Counted from the first letter of the stretch, positions 1 through 7,921 are shown. The stretch: DNA of 19,762 nt from JAFGNW01 sp964618515 (GCA_964618515.1 CAZUAS010000051.1:1-19762); one strand, 5' to 3'. The notes: generated from the sequence alone by a model not told the origin. Numbers and translations are program-made.

Positions 1-238
1 GAAATAGTAAACCTCATTATTGTTGTGTAACTGTCATTGTTCATTTATATTCTATACTAACATAAATTTATAAGTAATTCAAGGAATTATACTTATAGTC
101 AAACAAGAATTTTGACAACCGAAGAAACTGAAAAACTGACCGGATAACTATGACTTATATTTCCGGGAAAAGAACATATACTATCTCAACAACTGAAAAT
201 ATACAATTGATTATAGAATTTTTTTAAAAAAGGGCTGT

Positions 239-1891
239 ATGAAATTATCAGATCTGGTAATAAAATGTCTTGAGACCGAAGGTGTCGAATACGTGTTCGG
301 GTTGCCCGGTGAAGAAAACGAAGACCTTCTTTTTTCTCTCCAGAATTCCCCGATCAAATTTATTCCCGCCCGGCACGAGCAGGGTGCTTCCTTTATGGCC
401 GATGTCTATGGCCGCCTGACGGGTAAAGCGGGCGTATGCCTGGCAACTCTGGGACCCGGGGCGACCAACCTGATAACAGGGATTGCCGACGCCCAGCTTG
501 ACAAAGCTCCCCTGGTAGCCATCACCGGGCAGGCCAGTTCCGCCAGGACGCATCTGGAAAGTCACCAGAATATCGATATCGTCAACATGTTCAAACCCAT
601 AACCAAGTGGAATACCAGTATCCGCAACCCCCAAACAGTAACGGAGGTCATACGCAAGGCTTTCAAGCTGTCGGAAATGGAAAAACCCGGAGCCACGCAT
701 TTTGAGTTGCCGGAAGATGTAGCTAAAATGGAATGCCATCTTAAACCTATACCGGCTCAACGGCTGCGCCGGGCTTCCCCTGACTACAAAGCCGTGAACC
801 GGGCGGTTGAACTTCTAAAACAAGCCCGCCACCCTCTTATCATCGCCGGTAACGGGGCTATCCGTAAAATGGCCTCCAAACACCTCAGACAACTGGTCGC
901 GTTCACCCATATCCCGGTCGTGTCCACATTTATGGGCAAAGGAGCCATCTCCGACCTCGATGAACATTCCCTGTTCGCGGTCGGTCTGCAGGTTCGCGAT
1001 TATGTCATGTGCGGTATTGACCGGGCGGACCTGGTATTGACCGTGGGGTATGACGTGGCCGAATATTCACCCGAATTCTGGAATCCCGGCAAGAATAAAA
1101 AAATTGTTCACATCGATTTCCTCCCGGCTGAAGTTTATGACTATTACCAGCCCGATGTCGAAATTGTAGCCGATGTTTCGGGTACCTTATGGGAGTTAAA
1201 CAATGCCGTCAGGAAAGACAATATTACTTTCCAAACCGACTGGTTCAGGAAACTTCGTCAAATCATAATCGATGACCTCGAATCTTATCGTCTTAAAGAA
1301 GGCGATGATTTCACTGTCCCCGGAACTTTGCATTTAATCCGTGAATTTATGCGTCCCGGGGACATTCTGATTTCCGATGTCGGTTCGCACAAACTGTGGA
1401 TTGGCCGAAATTATCCTGTTTATGAACCTCATTCTGTAATAATATCGAACGGCTTTGCCAGCATGGGTATTGCTCTGCCCGGAGGTATCGCCGCTAAACT
1501 GGCCCTGCCGCATAAACAGGTGGTGACAGTGATGGGAGACGGCGGTTTTATGATGAATTCACAGGAGATTGAAACCGCCCGCCGGACCGGTGTCGGTTAT
1601 ACGATAATCGTATTTAACGATAACGACTACGGACTAATATCCTGGAAACAGCATAGCCACACCAAAAGGACTTTCGGAACCGGTCTGACCAACCCGGATT
1701 TTAAGAAATATGCCGAAAGTTTCGGAATCAAGGCTTATGCTCCCCGCCAATTAGGCGAACTAAGGGAAAATTTGAAACAGGCAATAACCAGCCAGGAGCT
1801 TTGTCTGGTTGAAATTTCTATTCACCCCAGAGTGAATTACGAACTAAGCAGGAAACTCGAAAATGATTTGTGTAAACAGATAGATTTTTAA
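239..1891 (+). CDS. ThDP-dependent decarboxylase of the acetolactate synthase family, probably 2-oxoglutarate decarboxylase
   Basis: A 550-residue protein with the three-domain architecture of thiamine-diphosphate enzymes: an N-terminal pyrimidine-binding domain (about 1-165), a central domain (about 185-315) and a C-terminal pyrophosphate-binding domain (about 365-535). The activator glutamate is E47 in RHEQ. The metal/ThDP motif starts GDGG at 433-436 and ends with N460. The N-terminal GLPGEEN (21-27), where classical acetolactate synthases usually have a GxPG with different flanks, recalls the cyanobacterial enzymes once annotated ilvB and shown to decarboxylate 2-oxoglutarate to succinate semialdehyde. 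The gene 17 bases downstream encodes an SSADH-like dehydrogenase, which would consume that product. No regulatory small subunit (ilvN) is present. AAAAAGGG lies just before the ATG. The family is certain; the substrate is inferred from motif recall and context. Acetolactate synthase remains the alternative. Confidence 0.85.
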   Translation: MKLSDLVIKCLETEGVEYVFGLPGEENEDLLFSLQNSPIKFIPARHEQGASFMADVYGRLTGKAGVCLATLGPGATNLITGIADAQLDKAPLVAITGQASSARTHLESHQNIDIVNMFKPITKWNTSIRNPQTVTEVIRKAFKLSEMEKPGATHFELPEDVAKMECHLKPIPAQRLRRASPDYKAVNRAVELLKQARHPLIIAGNGAIRKMASKHLRQLVAFTHIPVVSTFMGKGAISDLDEHSLFAVGLQVRDYVMCGIDRADLVLTVGYDVAEYSPEFWNPGKNKKIVHIDFLPAEVYDYYQPDVEIVADVSGTLWELNNAVRKDNITFQTDWFRKLRQIIIDDLESYRLKEGDDFTVPGTLHLIREFMRPGDILISDVGSHKLWIGRNYPVYEPHSVIISNGFASMGIALPGGIAAKLALPHKQVVTVMGDGGFMMNSQEIETARRTGVGYTIIVFNDNDYGLISWKQHSHTKRTFGTGLTNPDFKKYAESFGIKAYAPRQLGELRENLKQAITSQELCLVEISIHPRVNYELSRKLENDLCKQIDF

Positions 1892-1908
1892 ATAAAACGA
1901 GGTGTTAT

Positions 1909-3267
1909 ATGAAAGCGATAAATCCGGCTACCGACGAACTCATCAGGGAATACGAAGAGCATACCGATGAAGAAGTCAGCCGCATAATCGAAAAAGTCCA
2001 TGTCGAACAGCGTCACTGGAGAACGACCACTTTTGAAAATCGCCGTTCCCTCATGCACGAAGCAGCCGCCGTACTCCGTAAAAACGCGGAAGACTATGCC
2101 CGTACTATCAGTATGGAAATGGGCAAGATTATCACCGAGGCCCGGTCCGAGGTCGAGAAATGCGCCTGGGTATGTGATTATTACGCCGACCATGCCGAGA
2201 AATTCCTGGCTGACGAGATTATTGAAACCGACGCCAGCCGTAGTTTCGTAACGTTTGAACCGCTGGGAATAGTACTGGCGGTCATGCCCTGGAATTTTCC
2301 TTTCTGGCAGGTATTTCGTTTTGCCGCCCCGGCGCTGATGGCCGGTAACGCCGGGATTTTAAAACATGCCTCCAATGTCCCCGGCAGCGCCCTGGCGATT
2401 GAAGAAGTGTTCCGCGAAGCCGGGTTTCCCGAAAATATTTTTCGGACATTATTGATATCCGCGCGAAAAGTCGAGAATATCATTAAAAATCCACGGGTTA
2501 AAGCCGTCACTCTCACCGGAAGCGAGCTGGCCGGAATGCAGGTTGCCGCGGTGGCCGGACGGGAACTTAAAAAAACCGTCCTCGAACTGGGCGGCTCGGA
2601 CCCGTTTATCGTCCTTGAAGATGCCGACATACCAGCCTGTGTCCTGACTTCAACTAAAGCCCGCATGATTAACGCCGGGCAAAGTTGTATTGCCGCTAAA
2701 AGATTTATCGTTGTCGAACCCATGCTCAAGCAATTCGAAGAACAGCAGACTCAGATAATGTCCAACCTTAAAGTAGGTGACCCTTTGAAAGACGACACTA
2801 AAGTCGGTCCGATGGCACGGCTAGACCTGCTTGAAGAGTTACATGAGCAGGTGGTAAAATCGCTTAATATGGGTGCCCGGTTGTTATGTGGCGGAAAAAA
2901 AGTCGATGGTCCGGGGGCTTTTTATATGCCTACGGTACTTACCGACGTTAAAAAAGGGATGCCCGTTTATGAACAGGAGACATTCGGTCCCGTCTCCGCC
3001 ATAATCCCCGTGAAAAATACCGAGGAAGCCATTGCCGTCGCCAACGATTCCGAATTCGGCCTGGGCGGCAGTGTCTGGTCGCGGGATATTAAAAAAGCCG
3101 AGATGGTTGCCCGGCGTATTGAAACCGGAGCGATGTTTATTAACGGTCTGACTAAATCCGATCCGCGTTTGCCCTTCGGAGGCATTAAAAAGTCCGGTTA
3201 CGGACGGGAACTTTCTCACTACGGCATCAAAGAATTTGTAAATATAAAAACTATTTGGATTGCTTAA
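1909..3267 (+). CDS. NAD(P)-dependent aldehyde dehydrogenase, succinate-semialdehyde dehydrogenase type
   Basis: A 452-residue aldehyde dehydrogenase, the compact size typical of the GabD1/Sad (YneI) branch rather than the ~480-500 of classical GabD. Visible active-site features are the oxyanion asparagine N129 in MPWNFPFWQ, the general base E226 in LELGGSDP, and the nucleophile C260 in NAGQSC. The GSDPFIV stretch and C-terminal LPFGGIKKSGYGRE also fit this branch. It would oxidise succinate semialdehyde to succinate with NAD(P)+ in the cytosol. GAGGTG precedes the ATG. It follows the ThDP decarboxylase by 17 bases and precedes the SDR by 30, so the three are probably one transcript. Together with the upstream enzyme it would replace 2-oxoglutarate dehydrogenase and succinyl-CoA synthetase. 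Family is secure; the exact aldehyde is inference. Confidence 0.88.
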   Translation: MKAINPATDELIREYEEHTDEEVSRIIEKVHVEQRHWRTTTFENRRSLMHEAAAVLRKNAEDYARTISMEMGKIITEARSEVEKCAWVCDYYADHAEKFLADEIIETDASRSFVTFEPLGIVLAVMPWNFPFWQVFRFAAPALMAGNAGILKHASNVPGSALAIEEVFREAGFPENIFRTLLISARKVENIIKNPRVKAVTLTGSELAGMQVAAVAGRELKKTVLELGGSDPFIVLEDADIPACVLTSTKARMINAGQSCIAAKRFIVVEPMLKQFEEQQTQIMSNLKVGDPLKDDTKVGPMARLDLLEELHEQVVKSLNMGARLLCGGKKVDGPGAFYMPTVLTDVKKGMPVYEQETFGPVSAIIPVKNTEEAIAVANDSEFGLGGSVWSRDIKKAEMVARRIETGAMFINGLTKSDPRLPFGGIKKSGYGRELSHYGIKEFVNIKTIWIA

Positions 3268-3285
3268 GGCAACTTTTGGATGATG

Positions 3286-3291
3286 AAAGGA
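3286..3291 (+). promoter_or_regulatory. Ribosome binding site choosing the SDR start
   Basis: AAAGGA sits 6 bases before the ATG at 3298. An in-frame ATG at 3280 has no such site at the right distance and adds only six residues before the conserved Rossmann start, so 3298 is preferred. Confidence 0.6.
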
Positions 3292-3297
3292 TTTGAT

Positions 3298-4047
3298 ATG
3301 GAATTAAAAGGACAGGTGGCTCTGATAACCGGTGCCAGCCGGGGTATTGGTGCCGCCACCGCCGAAGCTCTGGCCGGACGCGGTATTAAAGTGGTGGTGA
3401 ATTACCATAAAAGTAAGGAAGCAGCGGAAAAAGTTGTCGCCAAGATTAAAGCCAAAGGCGGACAGGCAATCGCTGTCCAGGCCGATGTTCGTGACCATAA
3501 CCTGGTAAAAAAAATGGTCGAAGCCACCATAAAAGATTTGGGACCAATCGACATCCTGGTTCTCAATGCCGGGGCCGAAGTGCCCTGGAAGGCTTTCCGG
3601 GAACTGTCATATGAAGAATTCGAAAACAAGGTAATGGGTGAACTTAAAGGCTTTTTCTTCCCGTTGAAAGCGGTAATTCCCTCCATGATAGAGCGTAAAA
3701 AAGGTTGTATTGTGGGGATATCCAGCGGTTTGTCACGCCATCCGGGTTTTGGCTTCAGTGCACATACCACCGTGAAGTCGGGTGTCGACGGCTTGATGAA
3801 GTCACTGGCATTGGAGTTGGGACCGTACGGGATTCGTGTGAACACCGTGGCTCCGGGCTTGACTATAACCGACGCTACTTCCTGGCTGCCCAAAGAACGC
3901 ATCGACGGTACTGCCCAGGCTACACCTTTAAGACGGGTTGGTCAGCCTGATGATGTTGCCGGGGCGGTGGTGATGCTGGTTTCGCATGAAGCCGGATTTA
4001 TTTCCGGCGCCTATATCCCTGTCTGCGGCGGGATACAGATGATTTAA
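3298..4047 (+). CDS. SDR-family oxidoreductase with His in place of the catalytic Tyr
   Basis: A 249-residue classical short-chain dehydrogenase/reductase, FabG-like in length. It has the TGASRGIG cofactor motif (11-18), the NAG motif (LNAGAEVP) of the central strand, and the C-terminal sequence GIRVNTVAPG. The catalytic triad should read S-x12-Y-x3-K. Here it reads S143-x12-H156-x3-K160 (SAHTTVK), so the proton-donating tyrosine is replaced. This could be a subfamily variant with changed chemistry or a non-catalytic binder. It is the third gene of the decarboxylase/SSADH operon, so a role with semialdehydes (for example reduction to a hydroxy acid) is possible but unproven. The start at 3298 is chosen on its ribosome binding site. 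Confidence 0.87.
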   Translation: MELKGQVALITGASRGIGAATAEALAGRGIKVVVNYHKSKEAAEKVVAKIKAKGGQAIAVQADVRDHNLVKKMVEATIKDLGPIDILVLNAGAEVPWKAFRELSYEEFENKVMGELKGFFFPLKAVIPSMIERKKGCIVGISSGLSRHPGFGFSAHTTVKSGVDGLMKSLALELGPYGIRVNTVAPGLTITDATSWLPKERIDGTAQATPLRRVGQPDDVAGAVVMLVSHEAGFISGAYIPVCGGIQMI

Positions 4048-4059
4048 TCTTGTAATCTC

Positions 4060-4087
4060 TCAGAAAGCCGTTCCGTCAGCTTTCTGA
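4060..4087. terminator. Hairpin between convergent operons
   Basis: A perfect 9-bp stem, TCAGAAAGC (4060-4068) with GCTTTCTGA (4079-4087), encloses a 10-base loop. It lies in the 60-base gap between the SDR gene and the convergent lipoprotein gene, where termination is expected in both directions. No clear U-tract follows on either strand, so a classical Rho-independent terminator is only a possibility. Confidence 0.4.
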
Positions 4088-4107
4088 AAGAAATCTTCCG
4101 ATAGTGC

Positions 4108-5343
4108 TTAATCAGGCTGGCGGATATTCACCAGCACCTGCCCTCTGATTACTTTGACACCCATCTCATCTCCCTGAGGAGTAAACGTCCGCTTACGACT
4201 GTCGTACTGCCTGTCGATGAACAGGCGACGGTAATTTTCTGAACCGATTATACTGTCATCGAGTTCGATATTATCCTGGTAATAGGTGATCAGTACTTCA
4301 GACTCCGCCTCTACAAGATTTACCAGCCGGGTTTCGATATTTTTACCTGCCGTCAGTTTATAACGTTTCTCTGCACCAGCGGAAACAGTTTCCCCCTGAC
4401 CAACTTCTATCTGCTCCGCTCTGGCTGTCACCTGTCCCTGGTTGACCCTTACCACAACCTCGTCAGCCTCATAAGGGGTCTCTTCAAAAGTAAAGCCGCC
4501 GCTCATTCCTTTTTCGGTAATGTTCATGGAATTCATCGAAGGATCTTTAATGGGATGGCCATTCTTAAAAGGAACCGCTGTAAAGGACATATTACCATCG
4601 CCGTCATTCTGGCAGAAAATTTTGATAGCTTTACCGGCTTCAACTTTAAAACGGAAGATATCACCTTCCCTGAAGTTCTTTTCGAGAGGCACCGTGACTA
4701 AGGGTGCGGAACTAAGTTCTTTCGCCCATTCGGGAATCTCTATTTCTCCTTCACCGGGAACAACCAGTCTGGTATAATCCGTTGGAATTTGAAAAAGGGA
4801 ATCGCTGAGAGGTCCCATAACGATATTGGTCAGTTCAATACTGATTCCACCCTGACCATGAACAACCATTTTAAGAGGAAAATTAAGCTCTTCCGACTGC
4901 CAGTAAGACATGGCTTCCTTACCCTGAACCGAAAGCAGATATTTTTCACATTCATAACCGCTTATGGTTTCCTTTCCCTGAGATACTTTGGAAGCCTGAG
5001 TAATAGTATATTTCAGGGTTTGAAAAGGGTCATTCATAAGACTCATCATATCCTGGGAGCCGATTTCAAGATACTGCTTGATGGAAGGCACCAGGACGCG
5101 GGTTTTTTCGATATCCTGGTCAACGACCACAAACAGGGTTTCGCCTTCCTCCTGTTGTATCATGCGGTATCTGTTCCCCTTGACAAATATTTTATTTGTG
5201 ACTGCCTGTCCCTGGTATTGTTCCAGAAGGTCGGCTGAAAACTGCGTGTCGGGTAAAGGCTTTTTTTCCCCCCCGCATCCAAGCCAAAGGCTCATCAGGA
5301 ATAACAATCCTAAGGGACCTGCCCATAATATTCTTTGTTTCAT
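4108..5343 (-). CDS. Exported lipoprotein, DUF4412-like
   Basis: A 411-residue protein counted from the ATG at 5343, which has AAGGAG 6 bases upstream; the longer in-frame start at 5367 lacks a comparable site. The N-terminus is basic then hydrophobic and ends LWLGC, so C23 is a plausible lipidation cysteine, although Trp at -3 is off consensus. Residues about 30-195 alternate strands that report on a metal/ligand-free beta fold (RYRMIQQ, FVVVDQD, YEVEK-like GYECEKYLL), resembling DUF4412 and LolA-like outer-membrane lipoproteins. The C-terminal half is beta-rich and unassigned. It is the last gene of the sodN operon, 30 bases after the YCII-AHSA1 gene. Likely site is the outer membrane or periplasm. 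Function unknown. Confidence 0.8.
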   Translation of the reverse strand: MKQRILWAGPLGLLFLMSLWLGCGGEKKPLPDTQFSADLLEQYQGQAVTNKIFVKGNRYRMIQQEEGETLFVVVDQDIEKTRVLVPSIKQYLEIGSQDMMSLMNDPFQTLKYTITQASKVSQGKETISGYECEKYLLSVQGKEAMSYWQSEELNFPLKMVVHGQGGISIELTNIVMGPLSDSLFQIPTDYTRLVVPGEGEIEIPEWAKELSSAPLVTVPLEKNFREGDIFRFKVEAGKAIKIFCQNDGDGNMSFTAVPFKNGHPIKDPSMNSMNITEKGMSGGFTFEETPYEADEVVVRVNQGQVTARAEQIEVGQGETVSAGAEKRYKLTAGKNIETRLVNLVEAESEVLITYYQDNIELDDSIIGSENYRRLFIDRQYDSRKRTFTPQGDEMGVKVIRGQVLVNIRQPD

Positions 5344-5349
5344 CAATAA

Positions 5350-5355
5350 CTCCTT
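5350..5355 (-). promoter_or_regulatory. Ribosome binding site choosing the lipoprotein start
   Basis: On the minus strand AAGGAG lies 6 bases before the ATG at 5343. This favours the start that places the signal peptide at the extreme N-terminus. Confidence 0.65.
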
Positions 5356-5373
5356 TTCAATCGACAATAATAA

Positions 5374-6267
5374 TTATTCTTTCCAATCAAGCGGTCCCTC
5401 GGTAAACCGTCTTTTGAGATTACCAAGGACATGAGTCCAGGCTTTATCAAAATAATCATAAAGCTCGTCCCACTGGGTACTTTTCCCCCAGCCGTACTGG
5501 ACAAGCTTTACCAAGGTTTCCTGTTCCGAAAGAACTTTAAAGATAACAGTTACCTGGGTATGAATCTCTCTAAGCTCACTGAATGATGGTGGGGCATTCC
5601 ATTCGAAACAGAGCATTTCCATAGGAAGATAAGATAAAACGCGACAACCCTCGGAACCCCTCTGACCGTATGGAGCTTCCGTAATGAAATAAATTTCATA
5701 AGAACCGCCGGGTTTCAATTCCACTTTAGCCTGGCTGGAAAAAAAAGTAATAACTCCCTCGGTAGTCGTCCAGGTTTGCCAGACCTTTTCGACCGGTGCC
5801 TTCACCACTATTTCTTTACTCAGCTTTCGCTCCGACGGTTGCCGGACATACCGGTCATAAGACAATGGTTCCGCCATCAGAGATACCCGCATGGGATGCA
5901 TCACATACGTATGCACACCTTTTATAACCGATGGTTCATTATTCATCAGTTTTTCGGCTTCTTCCTGCGACGAGACATTCAATATAACGAGCCCGAATAC
6001 TTTTTCGAATACCGGTCCTGCCAGTATTACCTTCTTTTCGTCGACGAGGTTCTTAAGATAAACAAAATGTTCCTGCATAATCTGTTCTTCTTCAGCAGTC
6101 ATATTTTCGGGCCAGCCGGTACGAGTACCGAGTAGTTGCACGAAATATTGTTGTGACTCTGTCATCAAGGAACTGTCTCTGTCTGCGGCAGAAAGCCAAT
6201 CAACTAAAAATACGAACAGGAACAAAAATAAAGTAATGAATATTTTATTGTTATTCAAGGTTGTCAA
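5374..6267 (-). CDS. Exported YCII-domain/AHSA1 (SRPBCC) fusion protein
   Basis: A 297-residue two-domain protein behind a Sec signal: a hydrophobic run at about 9-25 followed by LSAAD. Residues about 40-130 look like a YCII domain, with H67 in the EHFVYL helix and AGP at 83-85. Residues about 148-290 look like an AHSA1/SRPBCC domain (VVKAPVEKVWQTWT, FFSSQAKVELKPGG, then FDKAWTHVLGNLKRRF). Both domains are normally cytosolic and are best known as separate small proteins; here they are joined and predicted to be exported. The start is TTG, overlapping the stop of the Ni-SOD gene (TTGA), which implies translational coupling; a second TTG three codons later is possible. Function is not known. 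Context suggests a periplasmic partner in oxidative stress. Confidence 0.8.
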   Translation of the reverse strand: MTTLNNNKIFITLFLFLFVFLVDWLSAADRDSSLMTESQQYFVQLLGTRTGWPENMTAEEEQIMQEHFVYLKNLVDEKKVILAGPVFEKVFGLVILNVSSQEEAEKLMNNEPSVIKGVHTYVMHPMRVSLMAEPLSYDRYVRQPSERKLSKEIVVKAPVEKVWQTWTTTEGVITFFSSQAKVELKPGGSYEIYFITEAPYGQRGSEGCRVLSYLPMEMLCFEWNAPPSFSELREIHTQVTVIFKVLSEQETLVKLVQYGWGKSTQWDELYDYFDKAWTHVLGNLKRRFTEGPLDWKE

Positions 6268-6734
6268 GGTTCTTTAAAATATAGTTTTCTGGATAGGGCG
6301 ACGAGTTCTTTTAACTTGTCCACATTCACTTTCTCCATGGTTTGTTTGCATTTCATGGCATAAACGAGCATCTCGTGAAAGTACGTCAAGTGACTGACGT
6401 AGTCTTTGTAAGCCTGACCGGCATCGGGCGCAACCGGTTTGATGCGCTGGGTTAAGAAATACTGAGTGACTATATCCATGAATTGGCGGGCATGTTCTTC
6501 CTTATTAACCACCCATCGTATTAATTGATTATAATTTTTATCAGCGGCTGCGGAAAGTTCGATAATCTGGTTCATGGATTTTTCAATAGTGGCAATATGT
6601 TCCACCAGCATATCGTAACGCATGGAGTCATCGTAAATGCCGCACGGTATTTCACAATGCGCTTTTACCAGGTCAGCCGTTACCAACAGGCTAATAAAAA
6701 AACTGAAAACAATAAGAAACAATTTGCTTTTCAT
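6264..6734 (-). CDS. sodN: Nickel superoxide dismutase with N-terminal signal peptide
   Basis: A 156-residue precursor. Residues 1-25 form a signal peptide (MKSK, hydrophobic 5-19, then VKA), and the next residues H26-C27-E-I-P-C31-G-I-Y34-D match the nickel hook HCxxPCGxYD of Ni-SOD. Signal peptidase I cutting after A25 (Val at -3, Ala at -1) would give mature residue H1, with C2 and C6 as thiolate ligands and H1 supplying its amine and imidazole. The mature part (~131 residues) is slightly longer than the 117-residue Streptomyces enzyme and is helical throughout. The enzyme converts superoxide to oxygen and hydrogen peroxide, here presumably in the periplasm. No sodX-type maturation protease lies nearby. 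AAGGAGG precedes this ATG; a longer TTG-initiated frame begins inside the promoter and is rejected. Confidence 0.9.
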   Translation of the reverse strand: MKSKLFLIVFSFFISLLVTADLVKAHCEIPCGIYDDSMRYDMLVEHIATIEKSMNQIIELSAAADKNYNQLIRWVVNKEEHARQFMDIVTQYFLTQRIKPVAPDAGQAYKDYVSHLTYFHEMLVYAMKCKQTMEKVNVDKLKELVALSRKLYFKEP

Positions 6735-6742
6735 ATTTATCT

Positions 6743-6749
6743 CCTCCTT
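6743..6749 (-). promoter_or_regulatory. Strong ribosome binding site of sodN
   Basis: AAGGAGG on the minus strand, 8 bases before the sodN ATG (position good to about one base). It fixes the start so that the signal peptide is N-terminal. Confidence 0.75.
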
Positions 6750-6782
6750 TTGACGATTTAATAATTTGGCATAACAATACGC

Positions 6783-6812
6783 AATATAAAAGGTTCCGTA
6801 AAGATGGGTCAA
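6783..6812 (-). promoter_or_regulatory. Sigma70-like promoter of the sodN operon
   Basis: On the minus strand TTGACC (6812-6807) and TATATT (6788-6783) are separated by 18 bases, each one mismatch from consensus. The -10 ends about 48 bases before the sodN ATG, giving a short leader. Confidence 0.5.
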
Positions 6813-6892
6813 CGAAATTATTATTAATTAATGACCTAAATAATTTCTTTAATATTACCTGAGATTATATTATTTTTCAGTACGAGAAAAAT

Positions 6893-7912
6893 ATGCCTGA
6901 CAAATATGATACTGTCATAATCGGGGCCGGACCCGCCGGGCTTGCAGCGGCGGAAGAACTCGGCCGACACTCGAAAAAAGTACTGCTTGTCGAAAAAAAC
7001 AGCCGCATCGGTCCCAAAATATGCGCCGGAGGAATAAGTCCCGGAATAACCAAACATGGTTTCTCGCTTGATTTCCCCCATAGGGCAATATCCGCCATAA
7101 AAATAAATACCCCGGGGAAAATACATCATATTTCCTTGCCTGAACCCTTTATTATTATCGCCAACAGAGAAATATTCGGTCAATATCAGCTTAAACGAGT
7201 GTTAAGATATGATGTTGATATTATAACCGGAGCCTTCGTAAAAAAGATCTCCTCAAACCATATTGCTCTTAATGACCGGAGCATTGAATTTAAACATCTG
7301 ATAGGCGCTGACGGCAGCGTGTCCGTGGTAAGAAAACATCTTGGCCTTAAAACTCATAAATACGGACTGACTTATCAATATCGTTTGCCCGTCACATCCG
7401 AGTTTTTTCAACTTTTTTTCGACCATCGTTTTTTCGGAACGGGATACGGCTGGTCTGTCCCCCATAATAACCACACCTTCATAGGGACGGGCGAGGCCAG
7501 GGGGGAATACTCGAAGTTGAACATAAAACAACGATGTCGGGATTGGTGCAATCAGCAGGGTTACGACCTGACCGGGGCGACGGCGGAAGCCTGGCCGATT
7601 AACTACGATTATCGCGGCTGGCAGTTTGATAATATTTTCCTGGCAGGCGATGCTGCCGGGCTGGCTTCAGGGTTGACCGGTATCGGCATATACAATGCCC
7701 TGGTTTCCGGTCTTGAAGCAGCTCGAAAAATCATCAATCCTGATTATGCCTGTCCGGAAATAAAGAAGATACTGCGCCAAAAAAAATATCATGACCGCCT
7801 GCTGGGGTTGCTGCAATCCCACCGCGGCATGATAAACATATATCACCGAGTCCTGTTGTCTATGACCGGTACCAACTATTTGAAAAAAAAACTGATGGAT
7901 TTTCTATTTTGA
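6893..7912 (+). CDS. Geranylgeranyl reductase family FAD-dependent oxidoreductase
   Basis: A 339-residue flavoprotein. The dinucleotide motif GAGPAG lies at 11-16, VEKN closes the first beta-alpha-beta unit, and CAGGISPG is the family signature after the ADP-binding region. IGADGSVSVVR and LAGDAAGLASGLTGIGI (250-266) are the second and third FAD contacts. Such enzymes reduce isoprenoid double bonds in archaeal-type lipids, chlorophyll phytyl chains or menaquinone tails; the substrate cannot be told from sequence alone. It is shorter than most family members (~370-400). The gene stands alone on its strand, divergent from sodN and convergent with the DUF2207 gene, with 9 bases between stops. 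The Shine-Dalgarno is weak. Confidence 0.82.
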   Translation: MPDKYDTVIIGAGPAGLAAAEELGRHSKKVLLVEKNSRIGPKICAGGISPGITKHGFSLDFPHRAISAIKINTPGKIHHISLPEPFIIIANREIFGQYQLKRVLRYDVDIITGAFVKKISSNHIALNDRSIEFKHLIGADGSVSVVRKHLGLKTHKYGLTYQYRLPVTSEFFQLFFDHRFFGTGYGWSVPHNNHTFIGTGEARGEYSKLNIKQRCRDWCNQQGYDLTGATAEAWPINYDYRGWQFDNIFLAGDAAGLASGLTGIGIYNALVSGLEAARKIINPDYACPEIKKILRQKKYHDRLLGLLQSHRGMINIYHRVLLSMTGTNYLKKKLMDFLF

Positions 7913-7921
7913 ACAGCCGGG

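Noticed and set aside
1..238. TTGACA at 112-117 as promoter of the first operon
   Set aside because: No acceptable -10 hexamer lies 16-18 bases downstream; the region is AT-rich and such matches arise by chance. I see nothing else in it.
239..1891. Plain acetolactate synthase (ilvB/alsS) call
   Set aside because: Possible, but no ilvN or ilvC neighbour exists and the adjacent SSADH points to a different keto acid; kept as an alternative.
6735..6812. TTG-initiated extension of sodN
   Set aside because: It would place 26 residues before the signal peptide and overlaps the -35/-10 elements; a strong ribosome site marks the internal ATG.
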